Assembly: GCF_007005445.1 (NCBI RefSeq)
Contig: NZ_CP041387.1
Location: 4,045,501-4,109,500 of the forward strand
Length of the DNA: 64,000 bases
DNA from: Rhodopseudomonas palustris
GTDB taxonomy: Bacteria > Pseudomonadota > Alphaproteobacteria > Rhizobiales > Xanthobacteraceae
Direction: 5' to 3'
The number at the start of each line of letters is the position of its first letter. Position 1 is the first letter of the stretch. The notes beneath the pieces are model-generated. The model did no database searches. It worked only from the letters and a program-made list of their open reading frames with translations, and was not told the origin of the DNA. Shown here piece after piece: positions 1 to 9,059 of this stretch. Position numbers and translations under genes: made by a program.

Positions 1-198
1 AACGTGCTGTTCGCCTCGGAGATGATCGGCGCGGTGCGCGGCATCGATCCGCGGACCGGCTTCTATTACGACGACACCAAGCGCTACATCGAGGCGTCGA
101 CCATTCTGACGCCGGAAGAGAAGCAGCAGATCTACGAAGGCAACGCCCGCCGCGTCTATCCGCGGCTCGATGCCGCGCTCAAGGCGAAGGGTAAGTAA
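1..198 (+). CDS. ligJ: 4-oxalomesaconate hydratase, amidohydrolase family (3' end only)
   Basis: The reading frame is open from the first base and ends at TAA 196-198, so only the last 65 codons of a gene starting outside the window are present. The tail matches what I recall of LigJ-type amidohydrolases (motif [20 protein letters not shown]). LigJ hydrates 4-oxalomesaconate to 4-carboxy-4-hydroxy-2-oxoadipate in the protocatechuate 4,5-cleavage pathway. The call is supported mainly by context: the next gene, two bases downstream, is the aldolase that uses the LigJ product, and the rest of the pathway follows on the same strand. The metal-binding residues are outside the window. Confidence 0.75.
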   Translation, partial: NVLFASEMIGAVRGIDPRTGFYYDDTKRYIEASTILTPEEKQQIYEGNARRVYPRLDAALKAKGK

Positions 199-200
199 CA

Positions 201-896
201 ATGACCATGCGGATGAACGATCTCGGCATCGTCAAGCGCAACATCGGCCGCGCCGACAAGGCGGCGACCACGAAGCTGTCGCGCTTCGGCGTCGCTACCG
301 TGCACGAGGCGATGGGCCGCGTCGGCCTGATGGCACCGTACATGCGCCCGATCTATTCCGGCGCGCATATCTGCGGCACCGCCGTCACCGTGCTGCTGCA
401 GCCGGGCGACAACTGGATGATGCACGTCGTCGCCGAACAGATTCAGCCCGGCGACGTCGTGGTCGCGGCCTGCACGGCGGATTCGACCGACGGCTTCTTC
501 GGCGACCTGCTGGCCACCAGCTTCCGCGCCCGCGGCGCGCTCGGCCTGATCATCGACGCCGGCGTGCGCGACGTCCGCGATCTCACCGAAATGAAATTCC
601 CGGTTTGGTCGAAGGCGATCCACGCCAAGGGCACCGTCAAGGCGACGCTCGGCTCGGTCAACATTCCGGTGGTTTGCGCCGGCGCGCATGTCACGCCGGG
701 CGATGTGGTGATCGCCGATGACGACGGCGTCGTGGTGGTGCCGGCCGCGGTCGCGCAGATGGCGGCTGACGCCGCCGAAGCCCGCGAGGCCAACGAAGCC
801 GACAAGCGCGCCAAGCTGGCGTCGGGCGTGCTCGGCCTCGACATGTACAAAATGCGCGAACCGCTGGAACAAGCCGGCCTGAAGTACATCGACTGA
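201..896 (+). CDS. ligK: 4-carboxy-4-hydroxy-2-oxoadipate (CHA/HMG) aldolase
   Basis: A 231-residue protein of the RraA/HMG-CHA class II aldolase family, close to the usual ~227 residues. It splits 4-carboxy-4-hydroxy-2-oxoadipate into pyruvate and oxaloacetate, the last step of protocatechuate 4,5-cleavage, and enzymes of this family usually also decarboxylate oxaloacetate. The metal/pyruvate site is visible as GDLLAT at 101-106 and the V-R-D motif with Arg123 and Asp124, the residues known to bind substrate and Mg in this family. The ATG at 201 follows the ligJ stop directly; in-frame ATGs at 207 and 213 are possible alternatives. The stop overlaps the next start by one base (TGATG), indicating translational coupling. 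Confidence 0.9.
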   Translation: MTMRMNDLGIVKRNIGRADKAATTKLSRFGVATVHEAMGRVGLMAPYMRPIYSGAHICGTAVTVLLQPGDNWMMHVVAEQIQPGDVVVAACTADSTDGFFGDLLATSFRARGALGLIIDAGVRDVRDLTEMKFPVWSKAIHAKGTVKATLGSVNIPVVCAGAHVTPGDVVIADDDGVVVVPAAVAQMAADAAEAREANEADKRAKLASGVLGLDMYKMREPLEQAGLKYID

Positions 897-1825
897 TGAG
901 CAGCGATCCGAAACAGTGGCGCATCGGGATCGTCGGCTATGGCGAGGTCGGCAAGATTCTCGCCGAGGATCTGCGCGCCCAGGGCGTCAAGGTCGCGGCC
1001 TATGACGTCAAGCTCGCCGACGACCGCGGCGGGCCGCTGCGCGAGCATGCCAGCCGCCACGGCGTGACGCTGACGACGTCGCACGCCGATCTGGCGGCGC
1101 GCACCGACTTCCTGATCTCCGCCGTGACGGCGAGCCAAACGGTGGCGGTCGCTGAAGCCTGCGCGGCGGCGCTCAATCAAGGCACCTGGTTTCTCGACTT
1201 CAACTCGGCGTCGCCCGGCGCCAAGCAGCGCGCAGCGGCGCTGATCGACGGCGAACAGGGCCGCTACGTCGAAGGCGCAGTGATGACCTCGGTGCCGCCC
1301 TATCGGATCAAGGTGCCGCTGCTGCTCGGCGGCGCGCATGCGGCCGAACTGGCGCCGCTGCTGGGCGCGCTCGGCTTCGCCGCCACGCCGGCGAGCGACC
1401 AACTCGGCGTCGCCTCGGCGACCAAGATGTGCCGCAGCATCATGATCAAGGGGCTGGAGGCCATGGTGATCGAGAGCTTCACCACCGCCCGCGCCTACGG
1501 CGTCGAGGACGCGGTGATCGCTTCGCTTGCCGAGACGTTTCCGCAGATCGATTGGGAGAAGCAGGGTGCCTACTTCTTCCAGCGCGTCATCGAACACGGA
1601 CGCCGCCGCGCCGAGGAAGTCCGCGAGGTCGCCGAGACAGTGCGCGAGGCCGGCCTGACGCCGTGGTCGGCGCAGGGCACCGCAGAGCGGCAGGCCTGGG
1701 TGGCGGATCTGGCGGATGAAGGTCTGTTTGGTGCGCGCGGGGATAAGGCGTTCGCGCGAAGTAGCGACTGGCGGATCGAGGCTGATCGGATTCTGGCGAA
1801 GGCGAAGAACGAGACGAAGACGTAA
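896..1825 (+). CDS. NAD(P)-dependent 6-phosphogluconate dehydrogenase-like protein (DUF1932)
   Basis: A 309-residue dehydrogenase of the 3-hydroxyisobutyrate/6-phosphogluconate dehydrogenase type. The N-terminus has a Rossmann fingerprint (GYGEVG at 14-19) and the C-terminal half resembles the all-helical DUF1932 domain. Its start overlaps the ligK stop, so it is co-translated with the protocatechuate 4,5-cleavage genes. None of the textbook steps (LigAB, C, I, J, K, plus the LigU tautomerase) needs another dehydrogenase of this type, so its substrate is unknown. It may act on a side metabolite of a related aromatic acid or reduce a pathway intermediate; that is inference. The family call is fairly secure. 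Confidence 0.75.
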   Translation: MSSDPKQWRIGIVGYGEVGKILAEDLRAQGVKVAAYDVKLADDRGGPLREHASRHGVTLTTSHADLAARTDFLISAVTASQTVAVAEACAAALNQGTWFLDFNSASPGAKQRAAALIDGEQGRYVEGAVMTSVPPYRIKVPLLLGGAHAAELAPLLGALGFAATPASDQLGVASATKMCRSIMIKGLEAMVIESFTTARAYGVEDAVIASLAETFPQIDWEKQGAYFFQRVIEHGRRRAEEVREVAETVREAGLTPWSAQGTAERQAWVADLADEGLFGARGDKAFARSSDWRIEADRILAKAKNETKT

Positions 1826-1878
1826 TTCCGCAGGATTGGCGGCGAAGCGGTCTTACTAATTAACCGAAGCGCTCCTGG

Positions 1879-1996
1879 TCCCCCTCCCCCTTGCGGGGAG
1901 GGTCGGCCGAGCGAAGCGGAGGCCGGGGTGGGGGTCCACGAGTCGCAGTGCTCGTGGACCCCCACCCCCGACCCCTCCCCGCAAGGGGGAGGGGAG
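1879..1996. repeat. palindromic intergenic repeat, family D (C-rich/G-rich arms)
   Basis: An almost perfect long inverted repeat fills most of the gap between the DUF1932 gene and ligI. The left arm starts CCCCTCCCCCTTGCGGGG and the right arm ends CCCCGCAAGGGGGAGGGG; the inner arms include CCACGAG and CTCGTGG. As RNA it would fold into a very stable hairpin inside the lig operon. Related C-rich elements occur inside polA (28955-28989) and downstream of cpdR (47004-47130). It could reduce read-through or protect mRNA ends, but no function is shown. Confidence 0.85.
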
Positions 1997-2089
1997 ATGA
2001 GAGGCCGAGGCTGAACACACAATGACTTCAACGAGCGCTCACTTGAATAGCGCTGACTCGAACCGACGCTTATTGAGACGAGTAACGGA

Positions 2090-3004
2090 ATGAAATTCGA
2101 AAAGACCCCGGGATGGCTGGACTGGTACCAAGGCCCCTCGAAGCCGACCTTCAAGGTGCCGGCGGGCGCAGTGGACGCGCATTGCCATGTGTTCGGGCCG
2201 GGCGACGAGTTTCCGTTCGCGCCGGAGCGCAAATACACGCCGTGCGATGCGTCGAAGCAACAACTCTATGCGCTGCGCGACCATCTTGGCTTTTCCCGCA
2301 ACGTCGTGGTGCAGGCGACCTGCCACGGCGCCGATAACCGGGCGATGGTCGACGCGTTGATCCATTCGAACGGCAAGGCCCGCGGTGTCGCGACGGTTCG
2401 CCGCAGCGCCACCGACGACGAATTGAAATCGATGCATGATGCTGGCGTGCGCGGCGTGCGCTTCAACTTCGTGAAAAGGCTGGTCGACTTCACCCCGAAG
2501 GACGAACTGATCGAGATCGCCGAGCGGATCAAGCAGTTCGGCTGGCATGTCGTGATCTATTTCGAGGCGATCGACCTGCCGGAACTGTGGGACTTCTTCA
2601 CCGCGCTGCCGACCATTGTGGTGGTTGATCACATGGGGCGGCCGGACGTCACCAAGCCGGTCGACGGTCCGGAGTTCGAGCTGTTCGTCCGTTTCATGCG
2701 CGAGCACCATAACGTCTGGTCGAAGGTGAGCTGCCCGGAGCGACTGTCGGTGTCCGGCCCGCCGGCTTTGCACGGCCAACAGAACGCCTATCGCGACGTG
2801 GTGCCGTTCGCCCGCCGCATCGTCGAGACCTTCCCGGATCGCGTGCTGTGGGGAACCGACTGGCCGCATCCGAACCTGAAGGACCACATGCCCGACGACG
2901 GCCTGCTGGTCGACTTCATCCCGCACATCGCGACCACGCCGGAACTTCAACGCAAACTACTGGTCGACAACCCGATGCGGCTATACTGGCCGGAGGAGAA
3001 GTAA
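2090..3004 (+). CDS. ligI: 2-pyrone-4,6-dicarboxylate hydrolase
   Basis: A 304-residue amidohydrolase-superfamily enzyme that opens the lactone 2-pyrone-4,6-dicarboxylate to 4-oxalomesaconate, the step after LigC. The metal-site HxH motif is DAHCHVFGP with His31 and His33, the same numbering as in Sphingobium LigI. The catalytic Asp near the C-terminus is Asp257 in LWGTDWPHPN. The length is normal. The Shine-Dalgarno is weak (GAGACGAG about 10 bases upstream). It is separated from the upstream genes by a large palindrome (1879-1996), so it may have its own promoter or be expressed by read-through. Confidence 0.9.
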   Translation: MKFEKTPGWLDWYQGPSKPTFKVPAGAVDAHCHVFGPGDEFPFAPERKYTPCDASKQQLYALRDHLGFSRNVVVQATCHGADNRAMVDALIHSNGKARGVATVRRSATDDELKSMHDAGVRGVRFNFVKRLVDFTPKDELIEIAERIKQFGWHVVIYFEAIDLPELWDFFTALPTIVVVDHMGRPDVTKPVDGPEFELFVRFMREHHNVWSKVSCPERLSVSGPPALHGQQNAYRDVVPFARRIVETFPDRVLWGTDWPHPNLKDHMPDDGLLVDFIPHIATTPELQRKLLVDNPMRLYWPEEK

Positions 3005-3007
3005 CAC

Positions 3008-3095
3008 CGTCATGCCCGCGCTTGTCCCGGGCATCCACGAAAGCGGACGCTCCGCAACAAGAACGTGGATGGCCGGGACAAGCCCGGCCATGACG
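3008..3095. repeat. palindromic intergenic repeat, family A
   Basis: An inverted repeat of about 88 bp between ligI and ligA, starting CGTCATGCCCG and ending GGCCATGACG, with inner arms GGCATCCACG and CGTGGATGGCC. Related copies lie at 27723-27812, 40060-40161 and 63812-63901. All sit between genes. This is a dispersed repeat of unknown function that forms a long hairpin in either strand. Confidence 0.85.
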
Positions 3096-3104
3096 AGCTA
3101 ATAA

Positions 3105-4373
<1,269 letters not shown>

Positions 4374-4374
4374 C

Positions 4375-5334
4375 ATGGCAAAGACGATCAAGGTCGCCCT
4401 CGCGGGAGCGGGTGCGTTCGGCATCAAGCATCTCGACGGCATCAAGAACATCGACGGCGTCGAGGTGGTGTCGCTGATCGGCCGCCGGCTGGAGCCGACC
4501 CAGGAAGTCGCCAAGAAGTACGGCATCGAGCACGTCTCGACCGAACTGTCCGACGCGCTGGCGATCAAAGAGGTCGATGCCGTCATCCTCTGCACGCCGA
4601 CCCAGATGCATGCGCAGCAGGGCATCGACTGTTTGCGCGCCGGCAAGCACGTCCAGGTCGAAATCCCGCTGGCGGATTCGCTGGCTGACGCGCAGGCGGT
4701 GGTCGATCTGCAGAAGCAGACCGGGCTGGTGGCGATGTGCGGCCACACCCGGCGGTTCAATCCGAGCCATCAATACGTGCACAACAAGATCAAGGCCGGC
4801 GAGCTGAACGTCCAGCAGATGGATGTGCAGACCTACTTCTTCCGCCGCACCAACATGAACGCCCTCGGCCAGCCGCGGAGCTGGACCGACCACCTGCTGT
4901 GGCACCACGCCGCCCACACCGTCGATCTGTTCGCCTATCAGGCCGGATCAAAGATCGTGAAGGCCAACGCCGTGCAGGGCCCGATCCATCCCGATCTCGG
5001 CATCGCGATGGACATGTCGATCCAGCTCAAGGCAGAAAACGGTGCGATCTGCACGCTGTCGCTGTCGTTCAACAACGACGGGCCGCTCGGCACCTTCTTC
5101 CGCTACATCTGCGACAACGGCACCTACATCGCCCGCTACGACGATCTGGTGAACGGCAAGGAAGAGAAGATCGACGTCTCCAAGGTCGACGTCTCGATGA
5201 ACGGCATCGAGCTGCAGGACCGCGAGTTCTTCGCCGCGATCCGCGAAGGCCGTGAACCCAATGCCAGCGTCGCCCAGGTGCTGCCGTGCTACCAGGTGCT
5301 GCACGATCTCGATCAGCATCTCGCCAAGGGCTGA
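4375..5334 (+). CDS. ligC: 4-carboxy-2-hydroxymuconate-6-semialdehyde dehydrogenase
   Basis: A 319-residue Gfo/Idh/MocA-family oxidoreductase, the usual LigC length. It oxidises the hemiacetal form of the LigAB product to 2-pyrone-4,6-dicarboxylate with NADP. The Rossmann motif GAGAFG is at 11-16, and the family motif around the active site (KHVQVEIPLADS) is near residue 100. In this family E-K-P is more usual; here it is E-I-P, as I recall for LigC. It starts just after ligB and is the last gene of the operon; a strong terminator follows at 5369-5401. Confidence 0.92.
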   Translation: MAKTIKVALAGAGAFGIKHLDGIKNIDGVEVVSLIGRRLEPTQEVAKKYGIEHVSTELSDALAIKEVDAVILCTPTQMHAQQGIDCLRAGKHVQVEIPLADSLADAQAVVDLQKQTGLVAMCGHTRRFNPSHQYVHNKIKAGELNVQQMDVQTYFFRRTNMNALGQPRSWTDHLLWHHAAHTVDLFAYQAGSKIVKANAVQGPIHPDLGIAMDMSIQLKAENGAICTLSLSFNNDGPLGTFFRYICDNGTYIARYDDLVNGKEEKIDVSKVDVSMNGIELQDREFFAAIREGREPNASVAQVLPCYQVLHDLDQHLAKG

Positions 5335-5368
5335 TTCCGCTGCCGCCCTGTCGGCTTCCTCGCGACCG

Positions 5369-5401
5369 AATGGCCGGGCCCACCCCGGCCATTTGCTTTT
5401 T
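5369..5401 (+). terminator. Rho-independent terminator of the lig operon
   Basis: A perfect 10-bp stem AATGGCCGGG / CCCGGCCATT with loop CCCAC is followed at once by TGCTTTTT. It lies 35 bases after the ligC stop. This is the clearest intrinsic terminator in the window. Confidence 0.85.
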
Positions 5402-5524
5402 CCGCGCGAGCATCCCTGCGCCGCAGCGAGCCGCCGACCCTTGTGTTTCCGAGGCGGAACCTTAGTTGAATGGCAGCGGTTGTCTCGCCGATCGACCAGA
5501 CAACCCGTCAGGCGGAGGATGACG

Positions 5525-5950
5525 ATGCACAAGCGCAAATCCCTGTTGCCGTTGGGCGGCCGTGCCGTTGCGATTCTGGTTGCCGTCGCGATGGCGGTCC
5601 CGACGCTGCAGCCCGCGGCGGCCTTGGCCGCGACTCCCACCAAATTGCAGACCGCCTTCCCCGTGGCCGAACCGCTCACCGACTTCAGTGCCGCCAAGAA
5701 GCGTCGCCATGTCCGGCGCGGCGGAAACAGTGGCAATGCGGCCGCTGCCGCGGCCTTTGTCGGGATTGTCGGCACCATCGGCGCAATCGCCGCTGCTCAG
5801 GCCAGGCGCGACGCCTATGAGAGCCGCTACCGCTATTACTATGGCCCAGGTCCGGCCTACTATGGCGGGCCGGGTTACTATGGGGGGCCACGTTATATGG
5901 CGCACCCTACGGCCCACGACCGTACTATTACGGCTACTGAGCAGACTTGA
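5525..5950 (+). CDS. small secreted Tyr/Gly-rich protein with frameshifted C-terminus
   Basis: A 141-residue protein with an N-terminal signal peptide (basic start MHKRKS, then a hydrophobic stretch ending AALA near residue 30), a basic patch KKRRHVRRG, a short hydrophobic segment, and a Tyr/Gly/Pro tail (RYYYGPGPAYYGGPGYYGG). ATG 5525 is preferred over ATG 5519 because GGCGGAGG ends at 5518. At 5894-5898 the repetitive Tyr codons break: the frame in use ends in a non-repetitive tail to TGA 5950, whereas from 5896 another frame reads YGAPYGPRPYYYGY and stops at 5938-5940. A one-base loss in a TAT-TAT repeat is the simplest explanation. Function unknown; probably envelope or periplasmic. Confidence 0.65.
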   Translation: MHKRKSLLPLGGRAVAILVAVAMAVPTLQPAAALAATPTKLQTAFPVAEPLTDFSAAKKRRHVRRGGNSGNAAAAAAFVGIVGTIGAIAAAQARRDAYESRYRYYYGPGPAYYGGPGYYGGPRYMAHPTAHDRTITATEQT

Positions 5951-6044
5951 CGCAGACCGATGACGCCGCCGTCCCTTCTAAAGAGGGACGGCGCAGCCGA
6001 GTTGCGTTTACACGTCTGACATCGATTTGAACTAGGCTGTTTCA

Positions 6045-6437
6045 ATGACTGATTCGCTCGAGCGCCTGTATCAGGCCGTGCTGGCGGCGCGGGATCTCGA
6101 TCCTGCGACGTCGCGAACGGCTCGGCTGTTTCAGCGCGGCTCCGGCAAGATGGCCAAGAAACTGGCCGAAGAGGCGATCGAAGTGGTGATCGACGCCGTC
6201 AACGGCAATCGCGAGGCAGTGATCCGCGAAAGCGCGGATCTGCTGTACAATCTCACGGTGCTGTGGGCTTCGGCCGGCGTCCGCCCCGAGGACGTCTGGG
6301 ACGAAATGCGGCGCCGGGAGAATCTGCTCGGCATCGCCGAGAAGCTGCCGAAGTCGCGGGTCGAGATCGCCAAGCCGCCGATCGCCCGCCCGCCCCGCCG
6401 TCCCGTCGCCCAGCAGGCGGTGCGCAAGCGCCGCTAA
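6045..6437 (+). CDS. hisE2: HisE-like phosphoribosyl-ATP pyrophosphohydrolase
   Basis: A 130-residue all-alpha NTP pyrophosphatase of the HisE/MazG type. The metal-binding pattern is recognisable: KKLAEEAIEVVI around residue 40 and ESADLLYNL around residue 68. HisE hydrolyses PR-ATP to PR-AMP in histidine biosynthesis. No other his gene is nearby, and alphaproteobacteria usually carry hisE in the hisBHAFE cluster, so this is probably a second, free-standing paralogue. The C-terminal 30 residues are Arg/Pro-rich and not part of the domain. It could be a house-cleaning pyrophosphatase instead. Confidence 0.75.
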   Translation: MTDSLERLYQAVLAARDLDPATSRTARLFQRGSGKMAKKLAEEAIEVVIDAVNGNREAVIRESADLLYNLTVLWASAGVRPEDVWDEMRRRENLLGIAEKLPKSRVEIAKPPIARPPRRPVAQQAVRKRR

Positions 6438-6506
6438 AACCGTTCTCCAGCATCTGTGCTTTTTGCGCCATGGACAAACGGTCGATGGAGTGGTTGATCG
6501 CGCGTC

Positions 6507-7088
6507 ATGCTGCGCAAAATCTACGACTGGTGCATCGACGCCGCCCACAAGCCCTACGCTCTGTGGATCCTCGGAATGGTCTCCTTCGCGGAGAGTTCGT
6601 TCTTCCCGATCCCGCCGGACGTCATGCTGATTCCGATGTCGCTGGCACGGCCGGAACGGGCATGGTTTTACGCCGGGCTGTGCACCATCACCTCGGTCGC
6701 GGGCGGCGTGGTCGGCTATCTGATCGGCGCCGTGCTGTACGATTCGGTCGGCCATTGGCTGATCCAGCTCTATGGCTACGGCGACAAGGTCGAGGCCTTT
6801 CGCGCCGGCTATGCGCAATGGGGCGCCTGGATCATCCTGCTCAAGGGCCTGACACCGATCCCCTACAAGCTGGTGACGATCACCTCCGGTTTCGCCGGCT
6901 ACGACATCTGGTCGTTCATCCTGTTCTCGATCATCGCTCGCGGCGGCCGGTTCTTCGTCGTGGCCATCGTGCTGAACCGCTACGGCGTGGTGATCCGAGA
7001 GCAGATCGAAAAGCGGCTCGGCCTGTGGGTGACGATCGGCGCGGTCGTGCTGGTGCTCGGCTTCGTGGTCGCTCTCAAGCTGGTCTAG
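6507..7088 (+). CDS. YqaA/DedA-type (VTT domain) inner-membrane protein
   Basis: A 193-residue protein with several membrane segments, typical of the YqaA branch of the DedA/SNARE-associated (VTT) family. Motifs include FAESSFFPIPPDVML near residue 28, and KGLTPIPYKLVTITSG and an adjacent G-x(3)-R segment (SIIARGGRFF) in the C-terminal half. The Pro-rich re-entrant loops are the family hallmark. Members are linked to membrane homeostasis, phospholipid scrambling and proton-motive-force maintenance. A GGAG lies about 16 bases upstream. It is near hisE2 but with no functional link I can see. Confidence 0.8.
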   Translation: MLRKIYDWCIDAAHKPYALWILGMVSFAESSFFPIPPDVMLIPMSLARPERAWFYAGLCTITSVAGGVVGYLIGAVLYDSVGHWLIQLYGYGDKVEAFRAGYAQWGAWIILLKGLTPIPYKLVTITSGFAGYDIWSFILFSIIARGGRFFVVAIVLNRYGVVIREQIEKRLGLWVTIGAVVLVLGFVVALKLV

Positions 7089-7143
7089 CAACGGTTCCGG
7101 TGACCCGTCTTCTCTCCGCCGGCACATCGGCGTAGGCTGGGAC

Positions 7144-7791
7144 ATGCTTGTATTGAACCGCATGTTGCGCCGGCGTCTGGCGGCGCGATGCATCTGCGTT
7201 GCCGCAGCCGCGGTGCTGCTCGCGACCCTCGCCAGCGCGCCCGCAGCGGCGCAGCTTTCCGCGGCGCCGCCAGCCGACCGGGCGCCACCGTCTCCTCCGT
7301 CGCAGTCGGACAATCCCGGTCTGGTCGACGAAATCCAAAAGCTCCTGAAGGCTCCCTCGTCGCTCCTGCCGTCGACCTCGCTGCTGCCATCGTTTGGAAG
7401 CGACAACAAAGACTCGCCGCAGCCGGCGCCCGCCAGTCCGGCGCCCCAGCAGAGTCCGCCAGGTTCGCCGCCGCAAGCAGGGCCGCCATCACTTCCGCCG
7501 CCTTCAGCTTCCGCGCCCTCGGCTTCGCCGACACCGCCCCCAACACAATCCTCGCCAATGGTGCCGGCGATGGTCAGCGGGCATCAGGTCTGTCCGGTGG
7601 TCCCTGGCAGCGGACCAAACTGCCAAGCGGCCGCCGACATCCTGTGCCGATCAAAGGGCTATCGCCTCGGCAACAGCCTCGGCGTCGATTCCACAGAGAA
7701 GTGCTCGGCTAAGGTGCTGATCCCCGGACGGCCGCGCGAGCCGGGCGATTGCCGCACCGAAAATTTCGTCACACGGGCATGGTGCCAATAG
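7144..7791 (+). CDS. secreted proline/serine-rich protein with Cys-containing C-terminal domain
   Basis: A 215-residue protein of unknown function. It has a signal peptide (basic residues to about 15, hydrophobic core, cleavage near APAAAQ at about 36), a long low-complexity Pro/Ser/Ala linker (about 40-140), and a compact C-terminal domain with five cysteines from about residue 148 (HQVCPVVPGSGPNC to the end). The odd number of Cys leaves one free unless it pairs between molecules. The layout suggests a periplasmic or cell-surface protein with a flexible spacer. ATG 7162 is an alternative start. Confidence 0.6.
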   Translation: MLVLNRMLRRRLAARCICVAAAAVLLATLASAPAAAQLSAAPPADRAPPSPPSQSDNPGLVDEIQKLLKAPSSLLPSTSLLPSFGSDNKDSPQPAPASPAPQQSPPGSPPQAGPPSLPPPSASAPSASPTPPPTQSSPMVPAMVSGHQVCPVVPGSGPNCQAAADILCRSKGYRLGNSLGVDSTEKCSAKVLIPGRPREPGDCRTENFVTRAWCQ

Positions 7792-7935
7792 GCGGCGCCC
7801 GATTCCTGCGACGAAACGCACGCTTGCGTCGAAACGCTGCGAATTCGGCAAATCGTAGCTTGCAGGCCGGTTCCTCGCTTGCTTTTGTGTCGCCGCGGCC
7901 GCGCCGCCAAACACAACAAACAAGGAGAAACTCGA

Positions 7936-8904
7936 ATGCCCATGCCTGCATTGTTCAAGGGCCGCCTGTCGGTTCCGGTGATCGGCTCACCGCTGTTCAT
8001 CATCTCGGGTCCCGAGCTGGTGATCGCACAATGCAAGGCCGGCGTGGTCGGGTCGTTTCCGGCGCTGAATGCGCGCCCGGCCGCGCTGCTCGACGAATGG
8101 CTGCACCAGATCAGGGAAGAACTCGCCGCCTACGACAAGGCTCATCCGGAGCGTCCGTCGGCGCCGTTCGCCGTCAACCAGATCGTGCACAAATCCAACA
8201 ACCGGCTCGATGCCGACCTCGCGCTGTGTGAAAAGCACAAGGTGCCGATGCTGATCACCTCGCTCGGTGCCCGCGAGGAGCTGAACCAGGCCGCGCACAA
8301 TTGGGGAGGCATCGTCTTCCACGACGTCATCAATCAGAAGTTCGCCCACAAGGCTGTCGAGAAAGGCGCCGACGGCCTGATCCTGGTCGCGGCGGGCGCC
8401 GGCGGCCATGCTGGTACGCAATCGCCGTTCGCCTTCGTCACCGAGACGTGCGCCTGGTACAATGGTCCGATCGCCCTGTCGGGCGCGATCGCCAATGGCC
8501 GCGCGATCCGTGCCGCCCGCGTGCTCGGGGCCGACTTCGCCTATATCGGCTCGGCCTTCATCGCCACCAAGGAAGCCAACGCGGTCGAGCGCTACAAGGA
8601 GATGATTACCACCTCCGGCGCCGACGACATCGTGTACTCGAACCTGTTCACCGGCGTGCACGGCAACTATCTGAAGCCGTCGATCGTCGCGGCGGGGATG
8701 GACCCGGACAACCTCGAACAATCCGATCCGTCGAAGATGAACTTCGGCACCGACGAAGCCGGAGAACGCGCCAAACCGAAGGCGTGGAAGGAGATCTGGG
8801 GCGCAGGCCAGGGCATCGGCAGCATCAACGAAGTGCTGCCCGCCGGCGAACTGATTGCCCGCTTCAAGAAGGAATACGACGAGGCGATCGACCCGCCGCT
8901 GTGA
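7936..8904 (+). CDS. nitronate monooxygenase / 2-nitropropane dioxygenase family flavoprotein
   Basis: A 322-residue FMN-binding TIM-barrel protein of the NMO/NPD family. Visible motifs: an N-terminal PVIGSPLFIISGPEL strand, AAGAGGHAG in the middle with the family's conserved His, and ALSGAIANGRAIRAA followed by GADFAYIGSAF, the phosphate-binding part of the FMN site. The family oxidises alkyl nitronates, but related enzymes act as enoyl reductases, so the substrate is uncertain. ATG 7936 is chosen because AAGGAGAAA ends 5 bases before it, although the frame is open further upstream. It appears to be a single-gene unit. Confidence 0.8.
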   Translation: MPMPALFKGRLSVPVIGSPLFIISGPELVIAQCKAGVVGSFPALNARPAALLDEWLHQIREELAAYDKAHPERPSAPFAVNQIVHKSNNRLDADLALCEKHKVPMLITSLGAREELNQAAHNWGGIVFHDVINQKFAHKAVEKGADGLILVAAGAGGHAGTQSPFAFVTETCAWYNGPIALSGAIANGRAIRAARVLGADFAYIGSAFIATKEANAVERYKEMITTSGADDIVYSNLFTGVHGNYLKPSIVAAGMDPDNLEQSDPSKMNFGTDEAGERAKPKAWKEIWGAGQGIGSINEVLPAGELIARFKKEYDEAIDPPL

Positions 8905-8935
8905 GGCGATAACCGTCGTCTCCTCTGCTCACCCG

Positions 8936-9015
8936 GTCATTGCGAGGAGTGCAACGACGAAGCAATCCAGCTCCGTGCGCCGGCCCTGGATTGCTTTGCT
9001 TCGCTCGCAATGAGG
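8936..9015. repeat. palindromic intergenic repeat, family B
   Basis: An inverted repeat of about 80 bp starting GTCATTGCGAGGAG and ending CGCTCGCAATGA, with inner arms AAGCAATCCAG and CTGGATTGCTTTG. The same element lies between modA and modB (16687-16766), and a degraded one lies between modA and modE (17598-17656). Members share an end consensus of CGTCATTGCGAGGAGCGAAG. Confidence 0.85.
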
Positions 9016-9059
9016 GGGAACGCTCCGATCTCGTCAGCTCAATTTCTGGACGCCGCCTC

